A DNA stretch of 64,000 bases from Trichostrongylus colubriformis (taxonomy: Eukaryota > Nematoda > Chromadorea > Rhabditida > Trichostrongylidae). Shown in pieces: positions 47,301 through 58,535 of the stretch (its first letter is position 1; each line of letters begins with the position of its first letter). Below the pieces are notes generated by a model. That model was not told where the DNA came from, did no database searches, and saw nothing but the letters and a program-made list of their open reading frames with translations. The stretch spans positions 56,528,591-56,592,590 of the forward strand of contig OZ022258.1 of NCBI GenBank assembly GCA_963978905.1, read 5' to 3'. A program made the position numbers and the translations under genes.

Positions 47301-50046
47301 CGTCGCTCTTTTTCCGCATTTAGTTTTTCCGCCACAACTTGATGATTGTAGACAATTTCTTCGAACAACGGCAAGAAAATTTTCTCAACCAATCAGTTGA
47401 TAAGTGGTGGAATGTTGAGAACAGGTGGTGCCTAGGAACAGGGAAATACCACTGACCGGATTCCTTGAGTTTCTCATGGAAAAAATAAATTGTGAAAAAT
47501 GTCAACTGGACCCCTATCACATGGTATTAAAACTCAATCTGAATCGCAGCCAAAACAAACTAGAAAGATGCTTTCGATAGAGCAGGAAAAGTCCTTCGAA
47601 GTGGTTCATAAAACAACTCTAATCAAAAAGTTTGAAAGAAAAAATTTCATTTTGAATAAATGTGGGTGCTTTCGAAAAAAAGATTTTAGAAAAATAACGA
47701 CACGACTTCTTGATCAACTAAATACTGGAAATTGTAGAAGAGGTCAGGACTAAGTACGCGACAGATGACTGGTTGATTTTCCTAAATTGAAATATAGTGT
47801 TTCAATTGATTGCCGGTTTGGTCAATTTTTGCCGGCTGGACCTACCTCTTCGCCAGCCTAGATGTCGGCCCCATTCTATCAAACTCAAAAACTAAACATA
47901 TCATTTTGTAGAGCAGTAGAACCTCTTTCAAATGATATATGACATGCTTGTAATTTCATAGGAAAAATTTACGCTCGAAAAAAAAAACGACATTACTTAT
48001 GGAATGACCCAATAGAAGGGACTGAATAAAATCGTCAAAATTTAGTGGTGTTCAAACATATTTACATATTATGAACCACAAGTACTGAGTTTTTATGTCA
48101 GTTGTCTTGATTTTCTTACTGCTTTCATAATCAAATCTCAACCAACATTAAAATTGAGGAACAAGGAAAAATGAGAAAGTTCGAATCCAGACGGTTGGGG
48201 CTCTCCCTATTGGTATCCCCTGCTCTACCTAGATTCAGTGCCGTTACCGCTTATGTTGGTAACTGCCTTCCAACGAGGTTATTTCGAATGACCGCATCTT
48301 TTTTATTACTTCTCAGAGCATGTAAACAAGTCTATCGCCTGTGATTGTACGAAAAGTACGAAAACATTACAGCGTAGCACAAAAACTGTCCTCACCTACG
48401 AAGTGTCGTGAACCAGTTTGGTGCTACTACGTGATGGGGTTCTTTCACAGTCGGTCACGTCTCGGCCGTGACTGTTTTAAATTTAACTGCCGTTTCTGAA
48501 TGAAATATCTTCGAACCGTTCCGCTAGGTTGGCTGCTTTATTTTTGAGATAGGAAGGGATCGCTCAAGATTGAGCTTTACTCTGAGTCCATGATTTTAAC
48601 ATTTATTTGACCATTCCACTGATATACAGGAGCAGCCGATTATACACGTACTGACTATGCAGACACTTTAAGCCATGTACTCGAACTATTAGGTTGGAAC
48701 ATAATTTCTGTTACACAATGTCGAGAAATATCAAATTTATTTTTCTTCATTTGTGTCTAACTTCAGTCAACAAAATATGTACCATTATAATCAACAATAT
48801 ATTGCCAGCGAATAGGGAGATGAAAGATGCCTTGTTATAGAAGTCTGGGGATTTCTGTCGAAGAAAGTCTGGAGGTCGATTTTGAGATCATGGTCATCTT
48901 TGAACTGCCGTCCACCGAAGAAGTGGGTCAGAGGTCGGAATATGTAGGTGGTAGTTAGTTGGGGCCATGTTCGAAGAATACGGCGGGTGGGGGAGCTTCG
49001 TCCAACCAAGGTCCTGGATCCTTCGACACGTCAACTTTGCCACATGTGGGCGAGCGTTGTCGTGGAGGAAGAAGTCTCGGTCCATTTTTCCAGTAAGTTT
49101 TGCGGCTACGGTGTCCCATTGCCTGCAGTAGAGATCGGCAGTGACTGTCGTGTTGGATGGAAATTTTTTGCCCTTTTTTGAAAAGTTTTTCTGAATTTTT
49201 CTCTCTCTTTGCAATTTGAAATTTTTTTCCTTCTCAATTTGACTCGATCGAGCCATCGGGTTGCCGCCATATGAGAGACAGTACCTGGGCCCATCGACTG
49301 GTTGATTCGGTTAGTGGCCTTGCATGCTAAGGAGCTGGGGCGGTGTTCGTGAATTTCGCCCCTTTTGCGGATTGTCGTAGATTCACTGCTAGTTGAAGCC
49401 ATAGAGAATATGAATGTATTAATCAGTAGTCTTTTTCACTCGCTATGTATACCCCCTACTACCAAATATTCCAGAACCTTCCACAGTTTTTCACAAGAAA
49501 AATAAAAAGTGTGACAGAAATTATGTTCCAACCTAATAATTAGTTATTTTGGAGACCTACGAAAGATACATAAAGAGCCATGCAAGGACTTACGAAGAGC
49601 CACTTAGGTCATTGCTCTTATTCCACGTCATAGCACGGTCCGATGGGTTATGCATTACCCGGCAAATTCAACATTTCATTTTATGCCATTTATTTGATTT
49701 TATGACCTCTACCTGTCAACTTTAACCCTTGCATTAGTGGTGAGACGAATAAGTTTTAGCTTATGGAAAAGTTCTGGAAAAAAATAAAGAAAATGCTTGA
49801 AAAAATTGCGAAATTGAAATGCTGGAAAAATTTAAAACTCACATTTTCGGTATAGCATCCGGCAAACACATTCACTCCCATTCTCAATAATTTCAATGCG
49901 AGTAGCCGACCGAAGCCGCTATCACATCCCGTTATGAACACATATTTTCCACGATAGTCAATATAAATATGTTCAAGGATCAGTCGTTTCAGTAAAAAGT
50001 AGCCGATTAGAGCAAATACTATCCATAAGGCTATAGATGGAACCAT
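41323..50046 (-). CDS. Membrane-anchored short-chain dehydrogenase (SDR9C-like, RDH/17-beta-HSD6 type)
   Basis: Six minus-strand exons in consistent phase: 49843-50046, 46792-46926, 42801-42962, 42511-42720, 41602-41662, 41323-41428. Exon 1 gives an N-terminal membrane segment ([19 protein letters not shown]) and the NAD(P)-binding motif TGCDSGFG. Exon 2 carries [10 protein letters not shown], exon 3 the NNAG motif ([12 protein letters not shown]), and exon 4 the catalytic Ser and Tyr-x3-Lys ([22 protein letters not shown]). Exons 5-6 give EYGEEFKEN and the family tail [20 protein letters not shown]. This matches membrane SDRs acting on retinoids, sterols or similar lipids; the substrate is unknown. 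A last C-terminal exon (about 40 residues) was not found. An acceptor at 50081 (AATTTTCCAG) upstream of the ATG suits trans-splicing. The 7-kb of intron is packed with transposons. Confidence 0.9.
41805..42010. repeat. Dispersed repeat I, copy 2
   Basis: GTTTGCGATCGCGCGTGC, then GGCGATCAGGTCATCAGGCG, GAGTAGGCGATCAG, and inverted GCCTAGTCGCTTACTCGCC. It parallels 31321-31530 over about 200 bp. It lies in a dehydrogenase intron. Confidence 0.65.
42071..42182 (+). other. Exon-like segment antisense to the dehydrogenase
   Basis: The segment is bounded on the plus strand by a strong acceptor (GGTTTTTCAG) and a strong donor (CTCAG|GTGAGC). One frame reads [15 protein letters not shown], and another overlapping frame runs on to 42280. 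It lies inside an intron of the minus-strand gene. Whether it is spliced into anything is unknown. Confidence 0.25.
42381..42468 (+). mobile_element. MITE type A, truncated copy in dehydrogenase intron
   Basis: AAGGCCGGGTTCATTCTGTGCGGTGCCGGCGGCAGG starts a type-A element. The sequence leaves the family after GCCACTCTGCTCTGCTGCC. Confidence 0.75.
43106..45591. mobile_element. Composite TIR element in dehydrogenase intron
   Basis: CCAGTTGGCTGGCGCAGATTAC (43106), continuing to CGCGATTCATG, is mirrored by CATGAATCGCGCACAG...GCCAGCTGG at 45591. TA-like dinucleotides flank both ends. A third copy of the right-hand terminus ends at 43366, giving a 261-bp sub-element. The rest (43561-45543) is a foldback. 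I see no transposase. Confidence 0.65.
43561..45543. mobile_element. 2-kb foldback element with tandem-repeat arms
   Basis: GTGTTGCTGTCAGTACCGCA at the left is inverted at the right (TGCGGCACTGGCAGCAACAC), and the following 250 bp are also mirrored. Each arm consists of tandem units with a period of about 145 bp (CTTATCAACCATTATCAG at 43969, 44114, 44261, 44406, 44551). Units read TATCAACC-type forward in the left half and GGTTGATA-type in the right half. The hinge near 44661-44702 is GACAGACGGACAAACACACA. Confidence 0.85.
46984..48012. mobile_element. 1.03-kb TIR element with TA target duplication
   Basis: TTGGGTCATTCCATAAGTAG is mirrored by its inverse CTTATGGAATGACCCAA, with TA on both sides. 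The arms extend about 230 bp (GGTAGGTCCAGC and GCTGGACCTACC). TA duplication and length suggest a Tc1/mariner-mobilised element. Internal frames (47198-47392 and 47320-47520 minus; 47499-47753 plus) show no transposase motif. It lies in the first intron of the dehydrogenase. Confidence 0.85.
48689..49536 (-). mobile_element. Decayed mariner element
   Basis: The TIRs TTAGGTTGGAACATAATTTC (continuing TGTTACAC) and their near-perfect inverse lie at 48689 and 49536, each flanked by TA. At about 850 bp it is shorter than a usual full mariner of about 1.3 kb, so an internal part is missing. It lies in the first intron of the dehydrogenase. Confidence 0.9.
48795..49402 (-). pseudogene. Mariner transposase remnant
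   Basis: Two overlapping minus frames (49106-49402 and 48791-49256) carry parts of one transposase. The second includes [20 protein letters not shown] and [18 protein letters not shown], the mariner HDNARPH block and the block that normally reads SPDLAPTDYHLF. Aspartates in that last block are Asn here (SSN and TNY), so the third catalytic residue is lost. With the frameshift and internal deletion it must be inactive. Confidence 0.85.
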
Positions 50047-50080
50047 GAAATCGATATTGTTCCTACACAACCCTGTTTAC

Positions 50081-50090
50081 CTGGAAAATT
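50081..50090 (-). promoter_or_regulatory. Candidate trans-splice acceptor of the dehydrogenase gene
   Basis: On the minus strand AATTTTCCAG lies 34 nt before the chosen ATG (50046), with no start codon in between. A splice acceptor this close to the first ATG, with a membrane segment immediately after, fits a spliced-leader site. An ordinary 5'-UTR intron is the alternative. Confidence 0.45.
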
Positions 50091-51405
50091 AGAATTTCCC
50101 AAAAATATCGCAGAATACTTTCACGGATTAAAAACAATTTTTGATGGATTGCGTGTTTGTCGAACAGTATGTAGGTGTAATTATGGAATGTAGTGAGCGA
50201 TAGGATGAAGAAGTGGTGCGTCGTCACAGGACTACCGAAGGTCTGGTGTTACATACCAGGAAGCTACGCTGTCAACCAGGAAGTCATCGTAGTACATACA
50301 AAATAGAGGTGGGATTTACTCACGCTGATCAGGCATGATTCGAGATGCGACATGTGACGAGATGGGTTACGGAACGGTACACAGAAAGGAAAAAACTGTC
50401 TACAAAAAGGATCGACGGAAGGCAGGGACCACATAAAGGCAGAGACCATATAAAGCATTTGCCTTTTTCCAGTGTTTCATATAATAAGGAAGAAACCTTT
50501 CTGCGATCAAAATAGCAAAAACAGAGTCATGAATGCAAAATTCCTCAGAAACTAATAACTGACTCCAATTTTATGACCATATATGATGCTTTGAACTTGT
50601 ACTAATCTCATGATGGAGATCAATGGAAAACGAAGGTTCCCGTACGAGTGCAAATCCTGAGCTGGAGGTCAGGTCGTTTTGCAGCTGGCAATTAAGCAAG
50701 GAAAGATGTTTTTCAAACCATTATCTGGTGTTGAAGCGATTCCCCTATGAATCGACCGACTCAGTGGCAGGAAAATGGCCAATTAGGGAAGGTAACGGAG
50801 GACTACAGCAGCCACACCATGTGTTCTTAGGTGATTAATGTCGGACATATCATGTTTAAAAATCCAATTCAGAGTGCTCAGCAGTCGAGCGCACATTCTC
50901 TTAGAGCTGCGTCAAACAATGCGTGCAGTAGCGGTATATTTTGAAAATAGCGAAAAATATATCCAATTGCTTTGAGCCAGATAGCCTATATTTCTTGAAG
51001 GTCTTGATTATTATTTACTTTCAGTGATCAAGGCATCTAATAATTCCAGAGCAATGAAACCCAAAGTTTAAAAAAATGTGAAAAGTAAGACGAGTAGCAT
51101 CGACAGGTGGCACGTATGTACTCTTATGAAGAGGGAATCAAATCCTGTGTCATAGCCCGCCCTGGCTAACCAAGCTTTCTATCTTTCCAGGGTAGGCGAA
51201 ATGGTAGCAGACCAGTGGGAGAGGATAGAAGCCCCGCATTGTACATCGACTGGCTCCACGTCAGTATAAGCAAAGTCGCCTTCATCTACCACCACAAGGA
51301 ACTACGTACGGCGCATCTTTACAAGAGACTGATTAGCTTAAGAACTTCCTTTGATGTATACTAAGGTGGTTGGAAATGAAAAATTCTCAGTCGTAGCTCG
51401 TAGCC
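50091..51405. other. Intergenic, no supported gene
   Basis: Short frames only (up to 71 codons, for example 50623-50838) without motifs. No MITE of the main families was seen. Confidence 0.5.
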
Positions 51406-51878
51406 GCTTTAATTACCAAAGTTTGGGTAGGTCATCAAGGACTCTTGCTAAGAAACATGGCTGACGCAGAAGGAGATAATGTCAAGATACCATGGCAGCC
51501 GCTCTGGCGGTTATAAACGTGCAGGCCACGTTGAAAGCTGTTCCGCGTTCCGCCAACTTTCTTGCTGGTCTTGCCAAGGGTCTTCATAAGGCAGCAAAGG
51601 CTCTCGACACGCGTGAGGCTCAATTCTGTGTCCTTGCTGAGATTTGTTGATGAGCCAATGTACGTGAAAATGGTAGAAGCTTTAAGCAATGAGCACAACA
51701 TCCCGCTCACAAGGTGGCAGACAAGAAAATTATCGGAGAATGGTGCGGTCTCTGCAGGTACGACAAGGAAGGAAAAGCTCGCAAAGTTGTCGGATGCTTA
51801 TGTGCTGTCGTGAAGGACAATGGAAATGAAGAAATTGGGAAACAAGTTTTACAACAATACTTCGATTCAAAGAAGTAA
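51406..51878 (+). pseudogene. rps-12: rps-12 retrocopy carrying an SL1-like leader
   Basis: From ATG at 51457 to TAA at 51878 the sequence encodes small-subunit ribosomal protein S12 without introns. Recognisable are [39 protein letters not shown] (across one frameshift), [20 protein letters not shown] and [10 protein letters not shown]. Three single-base indels break the frame: near 51487 (lost base), 51647 (extra T) and 51712 (lost A). Upstream, 51406-51427 reads GCTTTAATTACCAAAGTTTG (then GG), 19 of 22 positions equal to nematode SL1. An SL joined to the 5'-UTR exists only in mature mRNA, so this is a reverse-transcribed copy. The few residue changes suggest a recent origin. No poly(A) tail is evident. 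Confidence 0.88.
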
Positions 51879-54119
51879 TTCTGTTATTGTTGCGATAGTC
51901 GATTATCGATCAGATGACACATGAAGTAAGTACACGGGAGACAGTTTGTTGTTCTGAGAGTGTTCTGTTCGCTGTCACATTACGTATGATCGTAAGTACA
52001 TCATAATCATAACAAGGAGAAAATTTGTACGATCTAAAAGAGCAGATGTTTCATGATTCTTAGAGAAAAATGATGAAATTGGAGAGACTGATTGCTTGTA
52101 CTTGGAAAAATTTATTCAAGGATCCAGGCTACAAGGTTGCAATTGCCAGCCTGAACTTCGCTATTTGGGAGAATTGGGAGGGCTGTTTTTTGGATGGAGT
52201 CAGATTTTGAAGCTGTGAAGCTCTGGACAAGGTGCCATCACAGCTTCGAAAAATGTGGGTGTTACCGCATGCTTATTTGGATTAACTGATTGAAAAATAA
52301 TACTTATCCAGTGGAGAAAAATGCCACATTGTACTAGTAAACATCCAGAGACGCTAGTAAACATCCAAAGACAAAGCAGTGACTACTTTGTTTCCATTTT
52401 GACTACAAACATCAAGTAAAACTCGGTTCAAATCTGAATTTTTCTTCAGTTAAATGGGATAGAAAAGCGACAACAAATTGACTTCGGCTGAATGGAGAAC
52501 TAGGTGACGATATCGGGATCGACGGCGGCGACGACGTGCTCTGATCGAGGGGTTCTCAGTCATTCGACAGGTGCGGACGGCGAAGGAGGTGAGAAATTGG
52601 TCGTCCACTCCCATATCTACCTACGACGGCGAGAACGACAGCGTGTCCGATCGAAAAGGGATGGACCGACGTGCGAACACCCTTCATCGATACGTACGCA
52701 CGGATTCTCTCATCGCCTTCAGTTGACACTGCATCAGTCGACTGTGTCTACCTGAACCATCGGGCCGCATAGCTGTTGATTTCTCCTCGATGACATGTCG
52801 TCTGCAATCTCCCCATCTCTAGCGGTCATCACTGTCCGTGGTATTTGCATTAGACGGGAGGACAAAAAAAGCCTTTTCTCACACCTCGACCTCGACAAGG
52901 TCAGCTTGAAGGATGTGTGGCCAACGGTCGGCTACTTCTCGCTTGCAACGATGCGCACCCAACCATAACAATAGATCCAAACAGTGCAATCCCATCTGAT
53001 CGTTCTCTGTACGCGCCGTGATTGATTGGGGTGTTCGCAACTGGGATCCCTATTAGAACCTTCGCAGAGTAAAACAGCAACAAAATGCGAACACATCGCA
53101 GTAATAAGATAGGATTCAATAGCATATGGAACCTTGAAAGCTTCTTAAATGAAAATTCTAGTTAATGCAAAAGTACCAAAAAATTCTAATGTCAGTGGCA
53201 GTGGAAGTTCGGGACAAATATGAAAAGATTTTAAGGGTGAAAATAGATGTACCTAGTATTATAGTACGGAAGGGAAGAAATAGAGAAACGAAACAGTCGA
53301 AAATTTGAGAAATGAGACCCTCTCTCACGGGCAATCCGGAAAAGGGTGGGCTAAGTTAGCGACAGGGGGGCATGCTAAAGCAGGTAAAGTCGTTGATAAG
53401 TCTGTTCGTGAAGCTCCTTATATCGGAAATTTCGATTCAGATAGTCTTTCATAAGGCCACAGCTTTCATTTGGACAACTCACTTTGGAAATTCCCGTCAA
53501 TCAGTTGCCCCTACCACTGAGTTGAACATTTTGCGATACATCGGAGGCACCTTCCTCAGACCTGAAATGGGGGATTTTGTGCAATCAATGATATATGTGC
53601 TAAATCGATAACTGCATATGTTAAGTGGCTAATCAATAACTATATAAAAAGTATATGCAAAGAAATCAAGTCTGGGACCTCTGTAGCCTTTTGTGCTTCT
53701 TAATAATTGGAGCCTCATATTGTTGTTGTTAATTCATCGGATAAACATCCATTGGCTTTAAAGCAAATATATAGTGAACTTACAAAAAGATCAAGTTTCG
53801 CAAGGGATGCACCTTCCCTTCTACTTCGGTTCGGTATCGTTACAACATTTGAATGATTTCTGCTTCACAACAATGAAGTGCAGGTGCAATCAGGTGGAGG
53901 GCACCATTTTCATCATTGCGGAGGCTACAATATTATGCAATAACAATAATAGTAAGCCTGCCGAATTTGGGATATCAACGGTTGTTTGCAAATGTTTAGA
54001 GCAAGATAGGCTATACAGAAAGAGCCAGACAGTCTACTTGCAATCCTAAGCGTAGCCTCGCAAAGTAAAGCCAGCAGCCAATCATTTATGAAATATGGTA
54101 ATATTCAGTATATACTGCT
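51879..54119. other. Intergenic, no supported gene
   Basis: Frames at 52504-52755 and 53774-54049 (83-91 codons) lack motifs and splice support. I looked here for the missing N-terminal serpin exons and did not find them. Confidence 0.45.
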
Positions 54120-54339
54120 TGAATTTGCAAGCTTGATCATAAACTGGATTGCAGCAGAATAGTAAAAATGAACTCGAGGGAGAGCCGTCTTTCCTGCTGG
54201 GAACTGTAGCTTTCTCACTCAGTTTTAGTGCTTATTCCGTACCTAACAGTTGTTGTAAAGTTGGTACGAAGTACCGCAGTGAACTGCTGCTTGAAAAGAC
54301 CTTGAAGCTTTTTACTGTGATCTTCAACGCCTCAGCATA

Positions 54340-55730
54340 TATGCCCTCGGTAGCTTTTTTTGATCTGCTATGCCGATATGTGCCGTCTCAAGTCGCCCAT
54401 TTTCAGGGGTCGACAGAGCGAATTGGAAATGGAAAAGTGGGAGTTGAAAAAACTACTTCATGAAAGACAAAATGAAGTGGAACCTCATAGTTCGACCCAC
54501 TTTCAACATGTTTACAATCAGTGTGAAAATCTTCGCAAAATTCCGACAATTTTTCATCTCCATATTTTTTTGCCGGTCCCTCATTCCACAGCACTGGACG
54601 GGTTGATTTGCCGACGGTTTGCCCGAATATCCGACAGCTCGCATGGGCAAAGGCATTACAAGGTGCCCCAAGGGTGCTAAATCAAGTTTACACGATAATA
54701 TGTACTTGGATGAGGCTGTCTTGCTCTTCGTAGTAAGATTTCTCCCCCCTGCCTTGCGTGCTCTGACCTTTGTGTAGCCTCTACAGGTTCGACGATAGTA
54801 CAGTTAGATGTAGTGCAGTTAAGTGTTGAATGAATTGTTCGAAATTAGACACCTTTCATCGATTGCATATTGAGGATATGTAACTTCGGTCATGGAGCCA
54901 AACGGAAATTCGAGTGCTGTCACAGATTCGCCGCTCAGATCTGCCGGTGACATTTTTGAAGTGTGTATAAAGACTTTTGTAAAAACCACTGCGCCATACT
55001 TTCCGGAGTTGGATACGAATACGACTACGTGCTTTCAAATGCTTACAGGGGAAGTGCCAAATGCAGAATGGGCTGTCTAGTGTGAACCGTTTAGTCTAAT
55101 CATGCACAGTACTTATAAAGTAGATGATTAAAATCAAGTGTCAATCAGTTACAAATTATGGTAATATTCAGTATATACTGCTTGAATTTGCAAGTTTGAT
55201 CATAAACTGTATTGCAGCAGAATAGTAAGAATGAACTCGAGGGAGAGCCGTCTTTCCTGTTGGAAACTGCGGCTTTCTCGCTCAGTTTCAGTGCTTATTC
55301 CGTACCTACCAGTTGTTGTAAAGTTGGTACGAAGTACCGCAGTGAACTGTTGTTTGAAATGACCTTGAAGCTTTTTGCCGTGATCTTCAACGCCTCAGCA
55401 CGTATGCCCTCGGTAGCTTTTTTGATCTGCAATGCCGATATATGCCGTCTCGAGTCGCCCATTTTCAGGGGTCGACAGAGCGAACTGGAAATGGAAAAAA
55501 GGGAGTTGAAAACTCCTCTTCAGAATGGATGACATAGAATGAAACTTTACAGTTTGATTTATTTTCGGCCGGACTACTAACCAAGTAAAAATCTTTGAAA
55601 AATTTCAACTTTTCTACTTCATCATATTTTTTTGCCAGTCCCTAATTCGAGTGCTGGACGGCCGACTCTCGCTCGAACATCAAAGGGTTCGCATGGGCAG
55701 AGACATTAGTGTGTATTACTGGGGGTACCC
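54340..55730 (+). repeat. Left arm of a 1.4-kb inverted duplication
   Basis: The order is module A (54120-54690), module B (54870-55090), second module A (55150-55740). Modules A share GTTGGTACGAAGTACCGCAG, GGGTCGACAGAGCGAA and TCGCATGGGCA words. The arm is repeated in reverse at 57145-58535. The module-A frames stay open in several copies: CRLESPIFRGRQSELEMEK at 55443, with variants in the other three. Confidence 0.85.
54892..55080 (+). CDS. Conserved small frame in duplicated module B
   Basis: ATG to TAG, 62 codons: MEPNGNSSAVTDSPLRSAGD, then FEVCIKTFVKTTAPYFPELD, then a Thr-rich end. The inverted copy (about 57790-57990, minus) keeps the matching stretch VKTFVETTAPYFLELDMNTT but has an early stop near its start. 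Conservation of residues across diverged copies suggests a real coding segment, perhaps one exon of a duplicated gene. Family unknown; 5' and 3' partners not found. Confidence 0.4.
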   Translation: MEPNGNSSAVTDSPLRSAGDIFEVCIKTFVKTTAPYFPELDTNTTTCFQMLTGEVPNAEWAV

Positions 55731-57144
55731 AATGAACTATACGAGGTTAAATAAGATTACAAGATTGTTTTTTTTTGTTGATTTTTGAGATGGTTATTTG
55801 GACATGACATTGACCATATGAGGCTCCATCTACAGTATTAGTAGTATTACATTACACTGGATATAGTACATTTCTGCGCACTTTTATTACATTACAGTAA
55901 GATTACAGTACATTTCTGCGCGCAAGAGCCCTTTGAAGGGCCGTGCCCGTCACTTCTGCACCTAACGGGATGAGGACATCAGATGCAACGTTCCTCAAAG
56001 AGAAAGCTTAGTGGATTTACGAAGTGACACGCGGTCTTAGCTCTACAGCTCACATCTCCTAAGAGCTTCGTGGACATGGTTGCAGCATTTTCTATGGTCT
56101 CCACCTGTTCTTTATCACGCACCCACAAATATTGTGCCCATGACTAACCTGAATGTGATTTGATGGCGCAGCTGGTAGGAGGCCTGCTTTGCCATCTCGA
56201 CGTGAAGGATGGGATTCTTTACGCACTAAAATTTTTGCTTTCTTTTGATGTTACGCGACACCTTCAAATCACAGCTATTACGACTCACCCTGCCTGTTCA
56301 CATCCTTCAACTTTCCTTCAAAAGGTTTTTCTAACAACTTCCATTCTTAACTGCAGTGCTCGAGGAACCGAATAGTATTGCTTGAGAGGGACGTCTTGCT
56401 CCATCACAATGCAGCTTCTCCGTTGAAGTCGAAAAGGTAGTACAAGTGGGTTCAAGAACCAACTTCAAGATTAAACTTTCATGGGGAGCCATTTTAAAAG
56501 GTCAAACAAGGGGTGCGAATTGTCACGGCGAGGAGTAAAAGAGTGAAGTAGCGCAACTTTGTACACAGGATTATTAGCTAATGTGAGCCGTCGATCTGGA
56601 ATATCGCTGGCTTACATAAATTTCTTACATTTCTTCTCGATAATCGTCCCATCTAACGGCCTCTGACGAGCGCGTACCTTAAAAACGAGCACGTCCCTCA
56701 AGTGACGAGAACGTCTCTTAAAAACACTTACAAATAAGCATACTCTTCTGAAGTAAACTAGTTGAGATAGTTCGAATACTTAATTACCAAACATCATTGG
56801 GATCAACTCTGTTCCGACTCGCGTTCCGGCGTCTTTTAGAGCCTGAAGGAGCGAAGCATTCGGAAGCGACACGTTCAAACACTATATTGCATTACAGAAA
56901 CCATTCTAGGGTCGTAAAATGGAGCGGTGACATAGAAGTTGAGCGGTTGACCTTCGAAGTGCTAAAGACTAAGCGAAAGTTCATAAAAGGGCATTGCTTC
57001 AAAGGGGTCCACTGTATCGGTGTAACTATGAATGCTAGACGATGGAGCATAGTGTTTTTCCATGGTCTACGGTATGTATGAAGAGACATCTTACAAATTA
57101 GTAAGAATAAATCAAATTCGTGAAACTTTCATCTCACCCTATAC
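55731..57144. other. Spacer between inverted arms
   Basis: About 1.4 kb lies between the arms. Frames at 56160-56375 and 56797-57081 have no recognised domain. A mariner-like word pair (VLLHHNAASPL, near 56387) is too weak to call. Tandem-like TTACATTACAGTAAGATTACAG words occur near 55890. Confidence 0.45.
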
Positions 57145-58535
57145 AGTTCATGTGGCACCGCCAGTAATACCCACTAATGTCTTTGCCCATGAGAACCCTT
57201 TCATGTTCGAGCGAGAGTCGGCCTGTCCAGCACTCGAATTAGGGACTGGCAAAAAAATATGATGAATTAGAAAAGTTGGAATTTTTGGAAGATTTTTACT
57301 TAGTTAGTAGTCCGGCCGAATATAGATCAAACTGTAAAGTTTCATTCTGTGTTATCCATTCTGAAGAGGACTTTTCAACTCCCACTTTTCCATTTCCAAC
57401 TCGCTCTGTCGACCCCTGAAAATGGGCGACTCGAGACGGCACATATCGGCATTGCAGATCAAAAAAGCTACCGAGGGCATAAGTGCTGAAGCGTTGAAGA
57501 TCACGGCAAAAAGCTTCAAGGTCATTTCGAACAGCAGTTCACTGCGGTACTTCGTACCAACTTTACAACAACTGGTAGGTACGAAATAAGCACTGAAACT
57601 GAGTGAGAAAGCTACAGTTTCCAACAGAAAAAATGGCTTTCCCTCAAGTTCATTCTTACTATTCTGCTACAATCCAGTTTATAATCAGACTTGCAATTTC
57701 AAGCAGTATATGCTGAATATTTCCATACGTTATAATTAATCGACAGTCAATTTTAATCAACGACCTTATTATTACAGGACATGATTAGACTAGACGGCTT
57801 ACACTAGAAAGCCCATTCTTCATCTGGCACTTGTTCCTGTAAGCTTTTGAAAGCACGTAGTCGTATTCATATCCAACTCTAGAAAGTATGGCGCAGTGGT
57901 CTCTACAAAAGTCTTCACCCACTCTTCAAAGTTGGCGGATTTGGCTGGTAGATCTGAGACAGCATTCGAATATCTACATATTTGGCTCCATGACCGTGGT
58001 TATGTACCTAATATCGTCAATATGGAACACGCTTCGTTGGGGGATGTCTATTTCCGAAAAATTTATTTGACACGTAACAGTACTACATCTAACTATACTA
58101 TCGCCGAGCTTGTAGAGGTTACTCAACGTTCAGAACATATATGGGGGGACATCTTAGCCACGAGGAGCAACACATCCTCATCCAAGTTCATATTAGCTTC
58201 TAAACTTTATTTGGCCACCTTTAGGGCACCCTGCAATGCCTTTGCCCATGCGAGCTCTCGGATATTCGAGCAAACCGTCAGACAATCCGCCCGTCCAGTG
58301 CTGTTAAATGAGGGACCGGCATAAAAATATGAAGAAGAAAAAATATTGAATTTTTTCGAAGATTTTCACATTGATTGTAGCCAAGTTGAGAATGGGTCGA
58401 TGTTTGAAATTCCATTTCATTTTGTCTTTTCTGAAGTGGCGTTTTCAACTCCCACTTCCTCATTTCCATTTCGTCCTGTCGACCCCTCGATTTCGACGAC
58501 TCGAGTCGGTGCATATCGACTTTGCAGACCAAAAG
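57145..58535 (-). repeat. Right arm of the inverted duplication
   Basis: Modules A, B and A appear in the opposite orientation to 54340-55730: 57145-57720, 57780-58000 and 58220-58535. Divergence between arms is appreciable, so it is not a recent assembly artefact of simple mirror type. The minus frames 57352-57624 and 58278-58532 remain open over module A. Confidence 0.85.

Noticed and set aside
56377..56440. Mariner-like word VLLHHNAASPL
   Set aside because: Too short and isolated. The catalytic Asp is His here and no TIRs surround it.
56770..56795. SL1-like sequence (TTAATTACCAAA)
   Set aside because: Only the AT-rich half matches SL1 and no coding sequence follows.
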